In this document: one piece after another, positions 16,908-23,510 of the stretch
Layout: each line of letters begins with the position of its first letter
Position numbering within the stretch: position 1 is the stretch's first letter
Assembly: GCF_017948485.1 (NCBI RefSeq)
Contig: NZ_JAFFSX010000048.1
Location: 1-32,635 of the forward strand
Direction: 5' to 3'
DNA from: Streptomyces sp. GESEQ-35
GTDB taxonomy: Bacteria > Actinomycetota > Actinomycetes > Streptomycetales > Streptomycetaceae
DNA: 32,635 nt
Made by a program: the position numbers and the translations under genes
The notes under the pieces: generated by a model
Told to the model about the DNA's origin: nothing
The model's database searches: none
The model's input: the letters and a program-made list of their open reading frames with translations, nothing else

Positions 16908-18139
16908 GAGATCTCCCGGGCCAGTGCACGCATCCCGATCGCCTGCTGCGACTTGGGCGCGTAGGACAGCAGTGGCTGCTTCACACGGACGGCTTCCTTC
17001 TGCTCCTTGAGGTCCCCGATCAACCCGACGACCTTCGGATCCTTTATGTCGACCCACCCCTGGAGCGAGGAGGTGGCGATGTACCCACGACGCGAGTCGT
17101 ACAGATTGACCACGATCCCGAGGTAGTCGATGTCGATCTGAAGGTCGCTGCGCAGATCCTCGATCTGCGTGGTGAGCAGTTCATACGCATCGGCAGAGCT
17201 GTCCTCGGCCTGCACCACGACGAGCGTCCCCGACTGCCCGGGCTTCTCCCCCTCCCGCCGCCGCCCGTAGTACGCGGCGGCGTCCATGCTGAGCCCAAGG
17301 CTCGGCGGGCAGTCGACCATTATTACGTCGTAATAGCCCTCGAGCGGAGCGAGCGCCCGCTCCAGCGCAGCTTCCCGAGCACGCACAGCCGACAGGCGTA
17401 CGTCGAGCAGGAACGCGTCGTTGCACGCGGGCAGCAGATGCAGCCGGCCGCCGAAGTTCTCGTCGTCGACCGAGACGATGAGGTCCCGCAGATCGCCCTT
17501 GGGGTCACCGGCCATGTGGTTGGTGAGGCTGTCGCCGTTCATCGGCAGGGGAGTGGCCCCCAGCTGGTTGGTCAGGTGGCACTGGGGATCGAAGTCGACG
17601 AGCAGCACCCGCAGTCCGGGGCCCGGGAGGTCTTCGGTGTCGAGCGGACTGTCGGTGGCGTCGCTCGCGGCGGCGAGTTGCTTGGCGATACGGACGGGGT
17701 AGAGCCGGCTGGGGTCCTCGGCGAGAGCCTCACCGGTACCGGCGGTGATGGCGGTCTTGCCGACACCGCCCTTCTGATTGCACACGACGATCCGCCGGGT
17801 GATGGTCGGCCGCTCGACTTCCGGTGCCGGATGGGTGTCCAGCCACAACTGCACGGACTGGGCGAGCCCCTGAATGAGCGACACCTTGCGGTCGTTGGCG
17901 ATCCGCTTGAACTCGTCCCACTGCCCCTCCGGGAGGAAGGTTGCGAACGAGTCCGCACCGGCGGTCTCCACGGTGTCGGTCGCCGAGGCCAGGTTGCACC
18001 AGTCCTGGATGCCCTGTTCGACGGCAGCCTGGATCTCGATGCCCTTCTGGGCAGCTCTGATTTTGAGGTCTTGCCGGAGCCACCCCGGCAGCTTGGAGAC
18101 GACCTTCTCGCGGTCGCCAGGAGAGGCAGGAGATGTCAT
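16904..18139 (-). CDS. parA: ParA-family partition ATPase with N-terminal DNA-binding-like extension
   Basis: This 411-residue protein has a deviant Walker A KGGVGKTA at about 123-130 (RIVVCNQKGGVGKT), VLLVDFDPQCHLTNQLG, and Walker B-like YYDVIMVDCPPSLGLSMDAA. About 110 residues precede the ATPase. They contain two similar helical segments (KLPGWLRQDLKIRAAQKGIEIQAAVEQGIQDW and LPEGQWDEFKRIANDRKVSLIQGLAQSVQLWL) that look like ribbon-helix-helix or arc-type units, as expected for a ParA that also represses its own operon. ATG 18139 follows AAGGTG. The gene overlaps parB by ATGA. A parS-like dyad is embedded at the YYDVI codons, so ParB could load inside parA itself. Confidence 0.93.
   Translation of the reverse strand: MTSPASPGDREKVVSKLPGWLRQDLKIRAAQKGIEIQAAVEQGIQDWCNLASATDTVETAGADSFATFLPEGQWDEFKRIANDRKVSLIQGLAQSVQLWLDTHPAPEVERPTITRRIVVCNQKGGVGKTAITAGTGEALAEDPSRLYPVRIAKQLAAASDATDSPLDTEDLPGPGLRVLLVDFDPQCHLTNQLGATPLPMNGDSLTNHMAGDPKGDLRDLIVSVDDENFGGRLHLLPACNDAFLLDVRLSAVRAREAALERALAPLEGYYDVIMVDCPPSLGLSMDAAAYYGRRREGEKPGQSGTLVVVQAEDSSADAYELLTTQIEDLRSDLQIDIDYLGIVVNLYDSRRGYIATSSLQGWVDIKDPKVVGLIGDLKEQKEAVRVKQPLLSYAPKSQQAIGMRALAREIS
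17320..17336. promoter_or_regulatory. parS candidate 3 (inside parA)
   Basis: TTATTACGTCGTAATAG differs from the others only at the first base. It overlaps the codons for YYDVI just before the Walker B aspartate of ParA. Confidence 0.65.
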
Positions 18140-18270
18140 GGGGTCACCTTACTAACGCATACGACCAAAAACACGAACGACACGTTAGCTAGGCCAAGTT
18201 CATGCAACTGACCTAGGGCGAATGCTCCCAAACATGGCTGTTTACCTGTCCATCGGCCTCAACGCTCGCG

Positions 18271-18287
18271 CTATTACGTCGTAATAG
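18271..18287. promoter_or_regulatory. parS candidate 4
   Basis: A perfect CTATTACGTCGTAATAG 132 bp upstream of the parA start, in non-coding DNA. It is well placed for both partition complex assembly and operon autoregulation. Confidence 0.72.
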
Positions 18288-18460
18288 TTGGCGTGGCAGA
18301 TGCGAGTGGGTGGTACCGGTTCAGGAGGGGTGCGGAGTCGCCCTCCGCAAGGCCCTCACCGACATCAAGGCCGGCGCCCTGCCCAACCTCCGCCTGCCCT
18401 CGTATGTGACCGCCCCACCGCTGGAAGGCCGCCCCAAGCTCCAGGTCGCCTGACGCAGGC

Positions 18461-18477
18461 CTATTACGACGTAATAG
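18461..18477. promoter_or_regulatory. parS candidate 5
   Basis: CTATTACGACGTAATAG is the reverse-orientation form (central A instead of T). It lies 190 bp from candidate 4 and 69 bp before the antitoxin operator. Confidence 0.7.
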
Positions 18478-18545
18478 CCCCGGCATGAACCCGCCCGCGA
18501 AGCCGACGGCACATCGATTCCCCCCGATCGGGTACTCCCACCCTC

Positions 18546-18563
18546 TGGTAACAGCTGTTACCA
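18546..18563. promoter_or_regulatory. 18-bp perfect palindromic operator of the toxin-antitoxin operon
   Basis: TGGTAACAGCTGTTACCA ends 7 nt before the antitoxin ATG. No Shine-Dalgarno sequence is visible, so the palindrome probably overlaps the promoter of a leaderless or near-leaderless transcript and serves autorepression by the RHH antitoxin. Confidence 0.75.
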
Positions 18564-18570
18564 TCCTCGT

Positions 18571-18816
18571 ATGGCAAAGACACAACTCGGCGCGAGGGTC
18601 GACGACGAGGTCGCGGAGCTCGCTCGCGCACGCGCCAAGGACCGCGGCCTGAGCGTCGGCGACTACATCGCCCAGCTAGTCCGAGAGGACGCCGACGGCC
18701 TGCGCGCCCGCGCCCTGGACGCGGCCCGCCGCTTCCTCGACGAACACCAGTCGGTCTTCGACGACGCGGAAGCCACGGACACAAAGCACCCGAGCCAGGA
18801 GCAGCACGCCGCGTAA
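18571..18816 (+). CDS. Ribbon-helix-helix antitoxin
   Basis: This 81-residue protein has an N-terminal RHH: AKTQLGARVDDEVAELARARAKDRGLSVGDYIAQLV, with a short beta-strand and two helices. A charged tail (LDAARRFLDEHQSVFDDAEATDTKHPSQ) is of the sort that wraps a toxin. The gene begins 7 nt after a perfect palindrome and its TAA overlaps the next ATG as TAATG, giving tightly coupled expression. Function by analogy: binds and neutralises the Doc-like partner and represses the operon. Placed beside parAB, the pair would stabilise the plasmid by post-segregational killing. Confidence 0.85.
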   Translation: MAKTQLGARVDDEVAELARARAKDRGLSVGDYIAQLVREDADGLRARALDAARRFLDEHQSVFDDAEATDTKHPSQEQHAA

Positions 18817-19193
18817 TGGACCTGCACATCGACGTCCCCTGGATCCTTCAGGTAACCGAGATCGCCGGCGCCCACGACCCGGCCCCCGACGACTACGGCG
18901 TCCCAGTGGCCGCCGTCGCCTGCCACAAGGCGGAGCTACTCGACCAACCGGTCTACGACGGGCCGTACGCCCGCGCCGCCGCCCTGGTCCACGTCCTCGG
19001 CCGCTGCCGCTGGCTGGAACGCTCCAATATGGCCGTTGCGGCAGCAACCGGTGTCATGTACCTGGAAGCCTCAGGATTCCCGGTGAAGCCCACGCGGGAG
19101 GATGCAACAGCCCTCCGCGACCTGTTGCTGGATCCCACATGCACAGCAGCAAAACTCGCGGCCCTGCTCCGCACCTGGCCCGTGGTCAGCTGA
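18816..19193 (+). CDS. Doc/Fic-like toxin (degenerate Fic motif)
   Basis: This 125-residue protein is like the actinobacterial Doc-type toxins that follow RHH antitoxins: MDLHIDVPWILQVTEIAG, VPVAAVACHKAELLDQPVYDGPYARAAALVHVLGR, LERSNMAVAAATGVMYLEASG. In canonical Fic/Doc proteins the loop HxFxxGN(K/G)R binds ATP. Here the matching place reads PVYDGPYARAAAL, so the catalytic histidine and the GN pair are missing. The protein may use another chemistry or only keep the fold. The start overlaps the antitoxin stop, and there is no separate promoter. The Doc assignment rests on length, helical pattern and gene order. Confidence 0.7.
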   Translation: MDLHIDVPWILQVTEIAGAHDPAPDDYGVPVAAVACHKAELLDQPVYDGPYARAAALVHVLGRCRWLERSNMAVAAATGVMYLEASGFPVKPTREDATALRDLLLDPTCTAAKLAALLRTWPVVS

Positions 19194-19256
19194 GCCGAAC
19201 GCGGAGGATGAGCCGGCCGGGGGAGTGGCCCCTGACCGCCTGGCACCACTCGGCTG

Positions 19257-19916
19257 TCAGCCGTCGCCGCCGTACCGTTGCCCCGAGTGGTGCTCCTGCG
19301 CGAGCCGTCTGAGGGCCAGCAGCGCGGGCTCCAGCAGGACGGTCAGCAGGACGGCCCGCTCGGCCTGCTCCAGCGGGCCGCCCGCGTCCTGGAGCTGATC
19401 GAGGTCCAGTGCGGCGGTACGGTCGGCGAGTTCGGCGTACGGCAGCAGGGAGCGCCAGTCGCAGTCCATGCCGAGCGCGCGCAGCGTCTGAAGTGTCTCG
19501 GCGACCACCAGGGCCGCGGGCGGGTGCGGGGATGTCTGCCAGCCCATCTCGGCGGTCAGCGCCGCGACTTCGGACAGCCCGGCCGTATCGGCGCCATGTG
19601 AGTCACCCGAGGTTCCCGGCTCGTCCGGCGTGCCGCCCCGCTGGGCGGGCACGACACCCAGCACGAGCCCGAGCAGCAGATGTACGTCCCCCAGGTGCTC
19701 GTCCACGGCGGCCAGTACGTCCTTGGTGGCGCTGACCGACAGACCGCGCACCGCGATCAGCGAGCGGATCAGACGCAGCCGGCGCAGATGACTCTCGTCG
19801 TAGTCGGCCTGGTTGGCGGCCGTGGCCCGGCCGGGGGGCAGCAGCCCGTCCCGTAGGTAGTACTTGATCGTGGGGATGGAGACACCGCTGCGGCGGCTCA
19901 GCTCGGAGATGCGCAT
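19257..19916 (-). CDS. MerR-family transcriptional regulator
   Basis: This 219-residue protein starts at ATG 19916, supported by GGGAGGGAG. The MerR winged helix is at residues 1-70: MRISELSRRSGVSIPTIKYYLRDGLLPPGR, then YDESHLRRLRLIRSLIAVRGLSVSATKDVLAAVDE. The long C-terminal region (about 80-219) is helical, with no metal-binding cysteines (the one cysteine is isolated), so it probably senses an organic effector or interacts with a protein. It is transcribed away from the small monooxygenase at 20022 across a region with repeated GGATAGTG boxes and likely controls that gene and itself. Confidence 0.88.
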   Translation of the reverse strand: MRISELSRRSGVSIPTIKYYLRDGLLPPGRATAANQADYDESHLRRLRLIRSLIAVRGLSVSATKDVLAAVDEHLGDVHLLLGLVLGVVPAQRGGTPDEPGTSGDSHGADTAGLSEVAALTAEMGWQTSPHPPAALVVAETLQTLRALGMDCDWRSLLPYAELADRTAALDLDQLQDAGGPLEQAERAVLLTVLLEPALLALRRLAQEHHSGQRYGGDG

Positions 19917-19955
19917 CCGGATCTGCTCCCTCCCTTTCTCACTCGCGATTCCACT

Positions 19956-19992
19956 GGATAGTGGATAGTCTCGCTGTCTATCATGGATAGTG
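19956..19992. promoter_or_regulatory. GGATAGTG repeat operator between MerR and monooxygenase genes
   Basis: GGATAGTG at 19956 and 19985, with GGATAGTC at 19963, form direct repeats. GATAG (19964-19968) and CTATC (19978-19982) form a dyad. The cluster lies 40-66 bp from both start codons, the right place for a MerR-type promoter operator. Confidence 0.55.
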
Positions 19993-20021
19993 TCACTCAC
20001 CATTCCTGAGACGAGGCCACC

Positions 20022-20444
20022 ATGCCCACACTGCCCTGGACCGTCCCGAACCCGCCCCCGTCGCATGGCACGGCGTACGTCATGGCATCCCGTTTCGAAG
20101 TGCGGTCGGCCAAGGACGTCCCCCGCTTCTTCCTGCGCTCCCTGTCCGCCTGGGGCCAGGTGCGCACCGCCCCCGGCGCGTACGGCGCCTCACTCGTGGC
20201 CCAGCCGTTCAAGCGCGTCTTCTACACGCTGTCGGCCTGGGAGGACCGCGACGCCCTCTACGCGTACGCCAGGACCGAACCGCACCGCGGCATCATGACG
20301 TCCCTGCGCCCGACGATGAGCGCCTCCACGTTCACCTTCTGGGAAGCAGACACCGGACGGCTCCCCATCACCTGGGACGACGCCAGACAACGCCTGACCG
20401 AACAGGCCCGCACCGACGCGACGGGCGGCACGGCCACCACGTAA
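20022..20444 (+). CDS. Small monooxygenase-like protein (ABM/spheroidene-monooxygenase-like fold)
   Basis: This 140-residue protein reads YVMASRFEVRSAKDVPRFFLRSLSAWGQVRTAPGAYGASLVAQPFKRVFYTLSAWEDRDALYAYARTEPHRGIMTSLRPTM. The strand-helix pattern and the YTLSAWEDRDALYAYA motif recall the dimeric alpha-beta barrel antibiotic-biosynthesis monooxygenase superfamily and related unknown-function proteins. ATG 20022 follows GAGG. It is divergent from the MerR gene. Substrate unknown; detoxification or oxidation of a small aromatic is a guess. Confidence 0.7.
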   Translation: MPTLPWTVPNPPPSHGTAYVMASRFEVRSAKDVPRFFLRSLSAWGQVRTAPGAYGASLVAQPFKRVFYTLSAWEDRDALYAYARTEPHRGIMTSLRPTMSASTFTFWEADTGRLPITWDDARQRLTEQARTDATGGTATT

Positions 20445-20518
20445 CGGCCGCGAACTGGCCCGCGCCTACGCCGACTTCGCCGCCGTCCCGCACCAGCGAA
20501 CCAACCGGGACCACGACA

Positions 20519-21181
20519 TCAGCCCGCACCACCCGGTTTACGGGCCAGGAAGCTGGCGACCGTCCTTTTCGCCCCATCGCCGGGCGCCTGCACCAGCCGT
20601 GCCGTGACGACGAGCCCGGCCTGCCCCAGCAGCTCGGCGAGCCGGTCCGCGGGCTCCAGATAGGACTCGTAGGACACGGGATGTCCGCCGTAGCCGCGCT
20701 CCGGCCGCAGCCGCTCACCGGCACCCACATAGCCGGCCGTCATCAGATGCCCACCGGGCGCCAGGGCGCGACTGAACTCGCCGAACACCACCGGCAGCAC
20801 CTCCGGCGGCGTGTGATGGGTGGAGTAGTACGCCAGAATCCCCCCGAGCCCACCGTCCTCGGCCTCCAGTGCGGTCATCGACCCCACATCGAACCGCACC
20901 CCCGGATAGGCCTCACGGGCCAGTTCGACCATCCTCGGCGACAGATCGACACCGAACACCGGCACCCCCAGCCCGGCCAGATACGCAGTCACCTTCCCGG
21001 GCCCGCACCCCACATCCGCCACGGGTCCCCGCCCGCCATCCCGTACAAGCTCGGCGAACGCGCCCAGCATCGCCCGCGACAACGCATCCAACTCGCCGGG
21101 ATCCTTGACCAGTTCGGCGTAGTCGGCGGCCACGGTGTCGTACGACTCCCGGACGGCGGCGAGATAGGACAGCTCAGTCAC
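20519..21181 (-). CDS. Class I SAM-dependent methyltransferase
   Basis: This 220-residue protein opens ESYDTVAADYAELV, then VADVGCGPGKVTAYLAGLGVPVFGVDLSPRMVELARE (motif I and the acidic residue that binds the SAM ribose), FDVGSMTALE, and GILAYYSTHHTPPEVLPVVFGEFSRALAPGGHLMTAGYVG (motifs II-III). Length and order match small-molecule methyltransferases of the Methyltransf_11/25 type. The start is GTG 21181; no good ribosome binding site precedes it. The acceptor cannot be inferred. It is convergent with the monooxygenase gene at 20022. Confidence 0.88.
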   Translation of the reverse strand: MTELSYLAAVRESYDTVAADYAELVKDPGELDALSRAMLGAFAELVRDGGRGPVADVGCGPGKVTAYLAGLGVPVFGVDLSPRMVELAREAYPGVRFDVGSMTALEAEDGGLGGILAYYSTHHTPPEVLPVVFGEFSRALAPGGHLMTAGYVGAGERLRPERGYGGHPVSYESYLEPADRLAELLGQAGLVVTARLVQAPGDGAKRTVASFLARKPGGAG

Positions 21182-21268
21182 ATCGCGAATCTAGACGAGA
21201 CCACTGACAGCCGGACAAGCCCATGCCGACGCCTCCCCGCATGGTCCGGGGTTCGGGGTTCGGGATGA

Positions 21269-21644
21269 GTGAAGGCCCGTCGCAGTCACTGGGCGCTCCA
21301 GGTCAGCCCGGCGACCGTCTCCAAAGCGATCGCGTTCCTGGAGAGCCAGGGCCTGGTCCGCCGGGAACGCGACGAACGCCGGCGCGAGCGCTACGTCGTC
21401 GACGACGACGTCATGTACCAGTCGACGATGGCCAGCGCCCGCGCCACCGCCCACCTCGGCGAGACCGCACGACAAGGCGTCGGCATCCTCGGCCCCGGCA
21501 CTCCGGCCGCCGCCCGCCGCCCGCCTCAAGAACCTCGCCCGCTTCGTCGACTTCGTCTCCGAGAGCATCGCCCGCGCCGCGGACCAAGCCCGCGAAGTCC
21601 TCCACACAAAGCCCGAAACGACCCCAGACAGCACTGAGTTGTAG
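21269..21644 (+). pseudogene. Broken MarR/GbsR-like regulator: 5' truncated and frameshifted
   Basis: From 21269 the frame reads HWALQVSPATVSKAIAFLESQGLVRRERDERRRERYVVDDDVMYQS, the recognition helix and wing of a MarR-like regulator, but the N-terminal dimerisation helix is missing. After GILGPGTPAA the frame is lost. The sense sequence resumes in another frame as ARLKNLARFVDFVSESIARAADQAREVLHTKPE and ends at TAG 21644. The switch coincides with an exact 7-bp tandem duplication GCCCGCC GCCCGCC (21512-21525). Removing one copy restores one continuous frame. The gene was therefore inactivated by slippage on top of a 5' loss. Confidence 0.85.
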
Positions 21645-21658
21645 GGCCCTGTGGGCTC

Positions 21659-21678
21659 GCCTCCCCAATTGGGGAGGC
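21659..21678. other. 20-bp perfect palindrome
   Basis: GCCTCCCCAATTGGGGAGGC is a perfect palindrome 15 bp after the MarR remnant. It may be a bidirectional terminator stem or a protein-binding site. Confidence 0.6.
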
Positions 21679-21702
21679 CCCCGCTGTTCCCCCGGGTAGT
21701 GC

Positions 21703-21721
21703 GATTCACAGAATGTGAATC
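21703..21721. promoter_or_regulatory. Dyad upstream of gene 21746
   Basis: GATTCACA-GAA-TGTGAATC, an 8-bp perfect inverted repeat with a 3-nt spacer, lies 25 bp before the ATG of the helical protein gene. It probably marks an operator in that gene's promoter. Confidence 0.55.
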
Positions 21722-21745
21722 ATCTCCGTCGGGCACACTCGTGTC

Positions 21746-22549
21746 ATGGCTCGCCCCGCCCGGAAGTCGCCTCCTCCCACGAAGCCGCTGCTCAAGCCGC
21801 CCGTCCGGATCGGCAACCTCGACACCGCGGCTGTCATCGGTGAGTTGCGCCAGTTGCACGAAGAAGCCGAGGACACGAACGTCGGCCGGATGGCGGCGGA
21901 CGAGGAGTTGTTCCGGGCTCTGCTGTACCTCGAAGCCAACGCGGGCGCTCTGAAGAGCGAGCAGGCCCAACGCAGGGCCGCAATAGCACGCGTGAGGTTG
22001 TGGGAGTACCTCCGCGAGCAGGCCGACTTCCACCAGGCGAAGGCGATAGAGCACGCCCGGGCAGCGAGCGCCGAATGGGCCGACCTGGTGCCGGCACTCG
22101 CTGTGAACACCCCAAGTGCGGCCTACAACAAGGCGAAGCGCATGCAGGCTGCCGTCCTCACCGAAGCCTCCCGCGGTGACCAGCCTGTACGCCGCACGCC
22201 CGAAGCCGTCCGCGAGGCCGAGCGTCTGGCGGATGCCCGGGCCGCCGCCCAGCGCCGCGCGGAAGCAGAAGCGGCACGCCGTCACGCACTACTGGCCCCA
22301 GTCGCCCAGCGGATGCTCGAGCACCGCGCCGGCCTGGACGACGACGGCGAGGTCACCTTCTGGCTGGACCAGATCGCAGCGGTGCTTCCCAGCTGCCGGA
22401 CCCCCACTCAACTGGTCAGCCTCCAGACCTACATGGAAGCCGCAGTACGCGAACTGCAAAGGACGGAACGCACCGGCACGCGCCCGGCTGCCACCACCGA
22501 TGGCGCCCGGGGGGCCTTTGCCGCCGCGGCTGAGCTGGTCCTTGGGTGA
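21746..22549 (+). CDS. Unrecognised Ala/Arg/Glu-rich helical protein
   Basis: This 267-residue protein belongs to no family I recognise. After a basic, proline-rich N-terminus (ARPARKSPPPTKPLLKPPVRIG) it is almost all predicted helix, with long Ala/Glu/Arg stretches (EEAEDTNVGRMAADEELFRALLYLEANAGALKSEQAQRRAAIARVRLWEYL; EAVREAERLADARAAAQRRAEAEAARRHALL) that suggest coiled coils. No membrane segment, cysteine pair or nucleotide motif is visible. No strong ribosome binding site precedes ATG 21746. A perfect dyad lies 25 bp upstream. The gene converges on the second partition operon with an 11-bp gap, so it may belong to replicon B. A structural or DNA-binding role is a guess. Confidence 0.7.
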   Translation: MARPARKSPPPTKPLLKPPVRIGNLDTAAVIGELRQLHEEAEDTNVGRMAADEELFRALLYLEANAGALKSEQAQRRAAIARVRLWEYLREQADFHQAKAIEHARAASAEWADLVPALAVNTPSAAYNKAKRMQAAVLTEASRGDQPVRRTPEAVREAERLADARAAAQRRAEAEAARRHALLAPVAQRMLEHRAGLDDDGEVTFWLDQIAAVLPSCRTPTQLVSLQTYMEAAVRELQRTERTGTRPAATTDGARGAFAAAAELVLG

Positions 22550-22559
22550 GCGTCGGCGC

Positions 22560-23510
22560 CTAGTCAGCGCGGCGTACCGCGACAGCTCTGCCGATCTTGT
22601 TGATGCTGTTGTCGATCTCGGCCAGCAGTGCTGCGGTCTCGGCCGGGGCGTCCTCCAACGCCCGCCGGACAGCAGGTTTACCGAGCCCGCGGGACGCTTC
22701 TCGCAGAAGAGCCAGCGTCTCCTGCAGCCGCTCCACATCAGCCGACACGACTCCGGCCGCCCCCATCGGGGAGTCGGCGTCCTGCCCGAGCGACGTGATC
22801 GTGTGCACGCCCTCGCCGCCCGCCGAGGCCGACTCGGACTGATCTCCGTCAGCCGCCCCCGTGTTCGACCCGCCCTCGGACGCCGGTGGGGGAGTGAGCA
22901 CATCCCGCACCATCGTCCCGATCTGCGAGGGACTCAACTCCTCGGTCAGGGGAGGGAGCTGACGCACGACCTGTTCCAGGAGCTTCGCCGTCACGCGCTT
23001 GCCGGTTCGTGCCACAGCGTCGTAGACCGCCACCGCGGCACGGTCACCAGCCGCCCGCCTGATGTCGCCCAGTTCCCGCACCTGCGATTCACGCGGACGG
23101 TGACCAAGCTGGTTCAGTGCCTCACCGATTCGCCACTCGTCCATCAGCCGGTACACCTGGGACTCCGAGATCTCCCAGTTGGCCCACACGAACTCGGCGA
23201 AGTTGGTGGAGCCCTCATTCCGGTGCAGGTCGCCGGTGGCCATTGTCTCCAGGCTCTTGCCGGCCACCCAGAAGGCGTTGTGCAGGTTGTTCATGCCTGC
23301 CTTGCACGCCTCGAACGCCTCCTTCTCCTCCGTGGTGAGGTCGCCCTCGCCCGCCGGTGGCCGGGGAGCGGGGATCGACTCGAGAGTGGTGCCGACGGGC
23401 GCCTTGACGACGACCGTCGCTTCCTGGAACACCGCGGGCGCACCGCCGCCCAGCAGACCCTTCCCGGGTCGCACGAGCTCGGTCGGGTCGTCATCGAACA
23501 CGCCGGTCAT
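22560..23510 (-). CDS. Second partition-operon DNA-binding protein (ParB-like, non-canonical)
   Basis: This 316-residue protein is translated from ATG 23510, which overlaps the upstream ParA stop as ATGA. It lacks the ParB core boxes seen in the protein at 15747. Instead it has an N-terminal helical region (TTEEKEAFEACKAGMNNLHNAFWVAGKSLETM) and then a DNA-binding-like segment, STNFAEFVWANWEISESQVYRLMDEWRIGEALNQLGHRPRESQVRELGDI, of the kind seen in plasmid ParB-like and KorB-like adaptor proteins. An acidic, low-complexity linker (about 215-255) and a C-terminal coiled-coil-like region (ADVERLQETLALLREASRGLG) follow. Position and coupling to a ParA make it the likely centromere-binding partner of replicon B. 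Confidence 0.75.
   Translation of the reverse strand: MTGVFDDDPTELVRPGKGLLGGGAPAVFQEATVVVKAPVGTTLESIPAPRPPAGEGDLTTEEKEAFEACKAGMNNLHNAFWVAGKSLETMATGDLHRNEGSTNFAEFVWANWEISESQVYRLMDEWRIGEALNQLGHRPRESQVRELGDIRRAAGDRAAVAVYDAVARTGKRVTAKLLEQVVRQLPPLTEELSPSQIGTMVRDVLTPPPASEGGSNTGAADGDQSESASAGGEGVHTITSLGQDADSPMGAAGVVSADVERLQETLALLREASRGLGKPAVRRALEDAPAETAALLAEIDNSINKIGRAVAVRRAD

Larger units (their letters stand above)
18140..18570. other. parA / toxin-antitoxin intergenic region with two parS candidates
   Basis: Between divergent parA and the antitoxin gene lie two parS-like dyads (18271, 18461). Near parA there is a 6-bp dyad CTAACG/CGTTAG (18152-18157, 18183-18188) that may belong to its promoter. 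A short frame (about 18310-18453, beginning at a GTG and ending RPKLQVA) looks protein-like but has no clear start signal. It may be the tail of a lost gene. I do not call it as a gene. Confidence 0.5.

Noticed and set aside
18310..18453. Short ORF ending RPKLQVA
   Set aside because: The translation looks protein-like, but there is no convincing ribosome binding site or family; possible remnant only.
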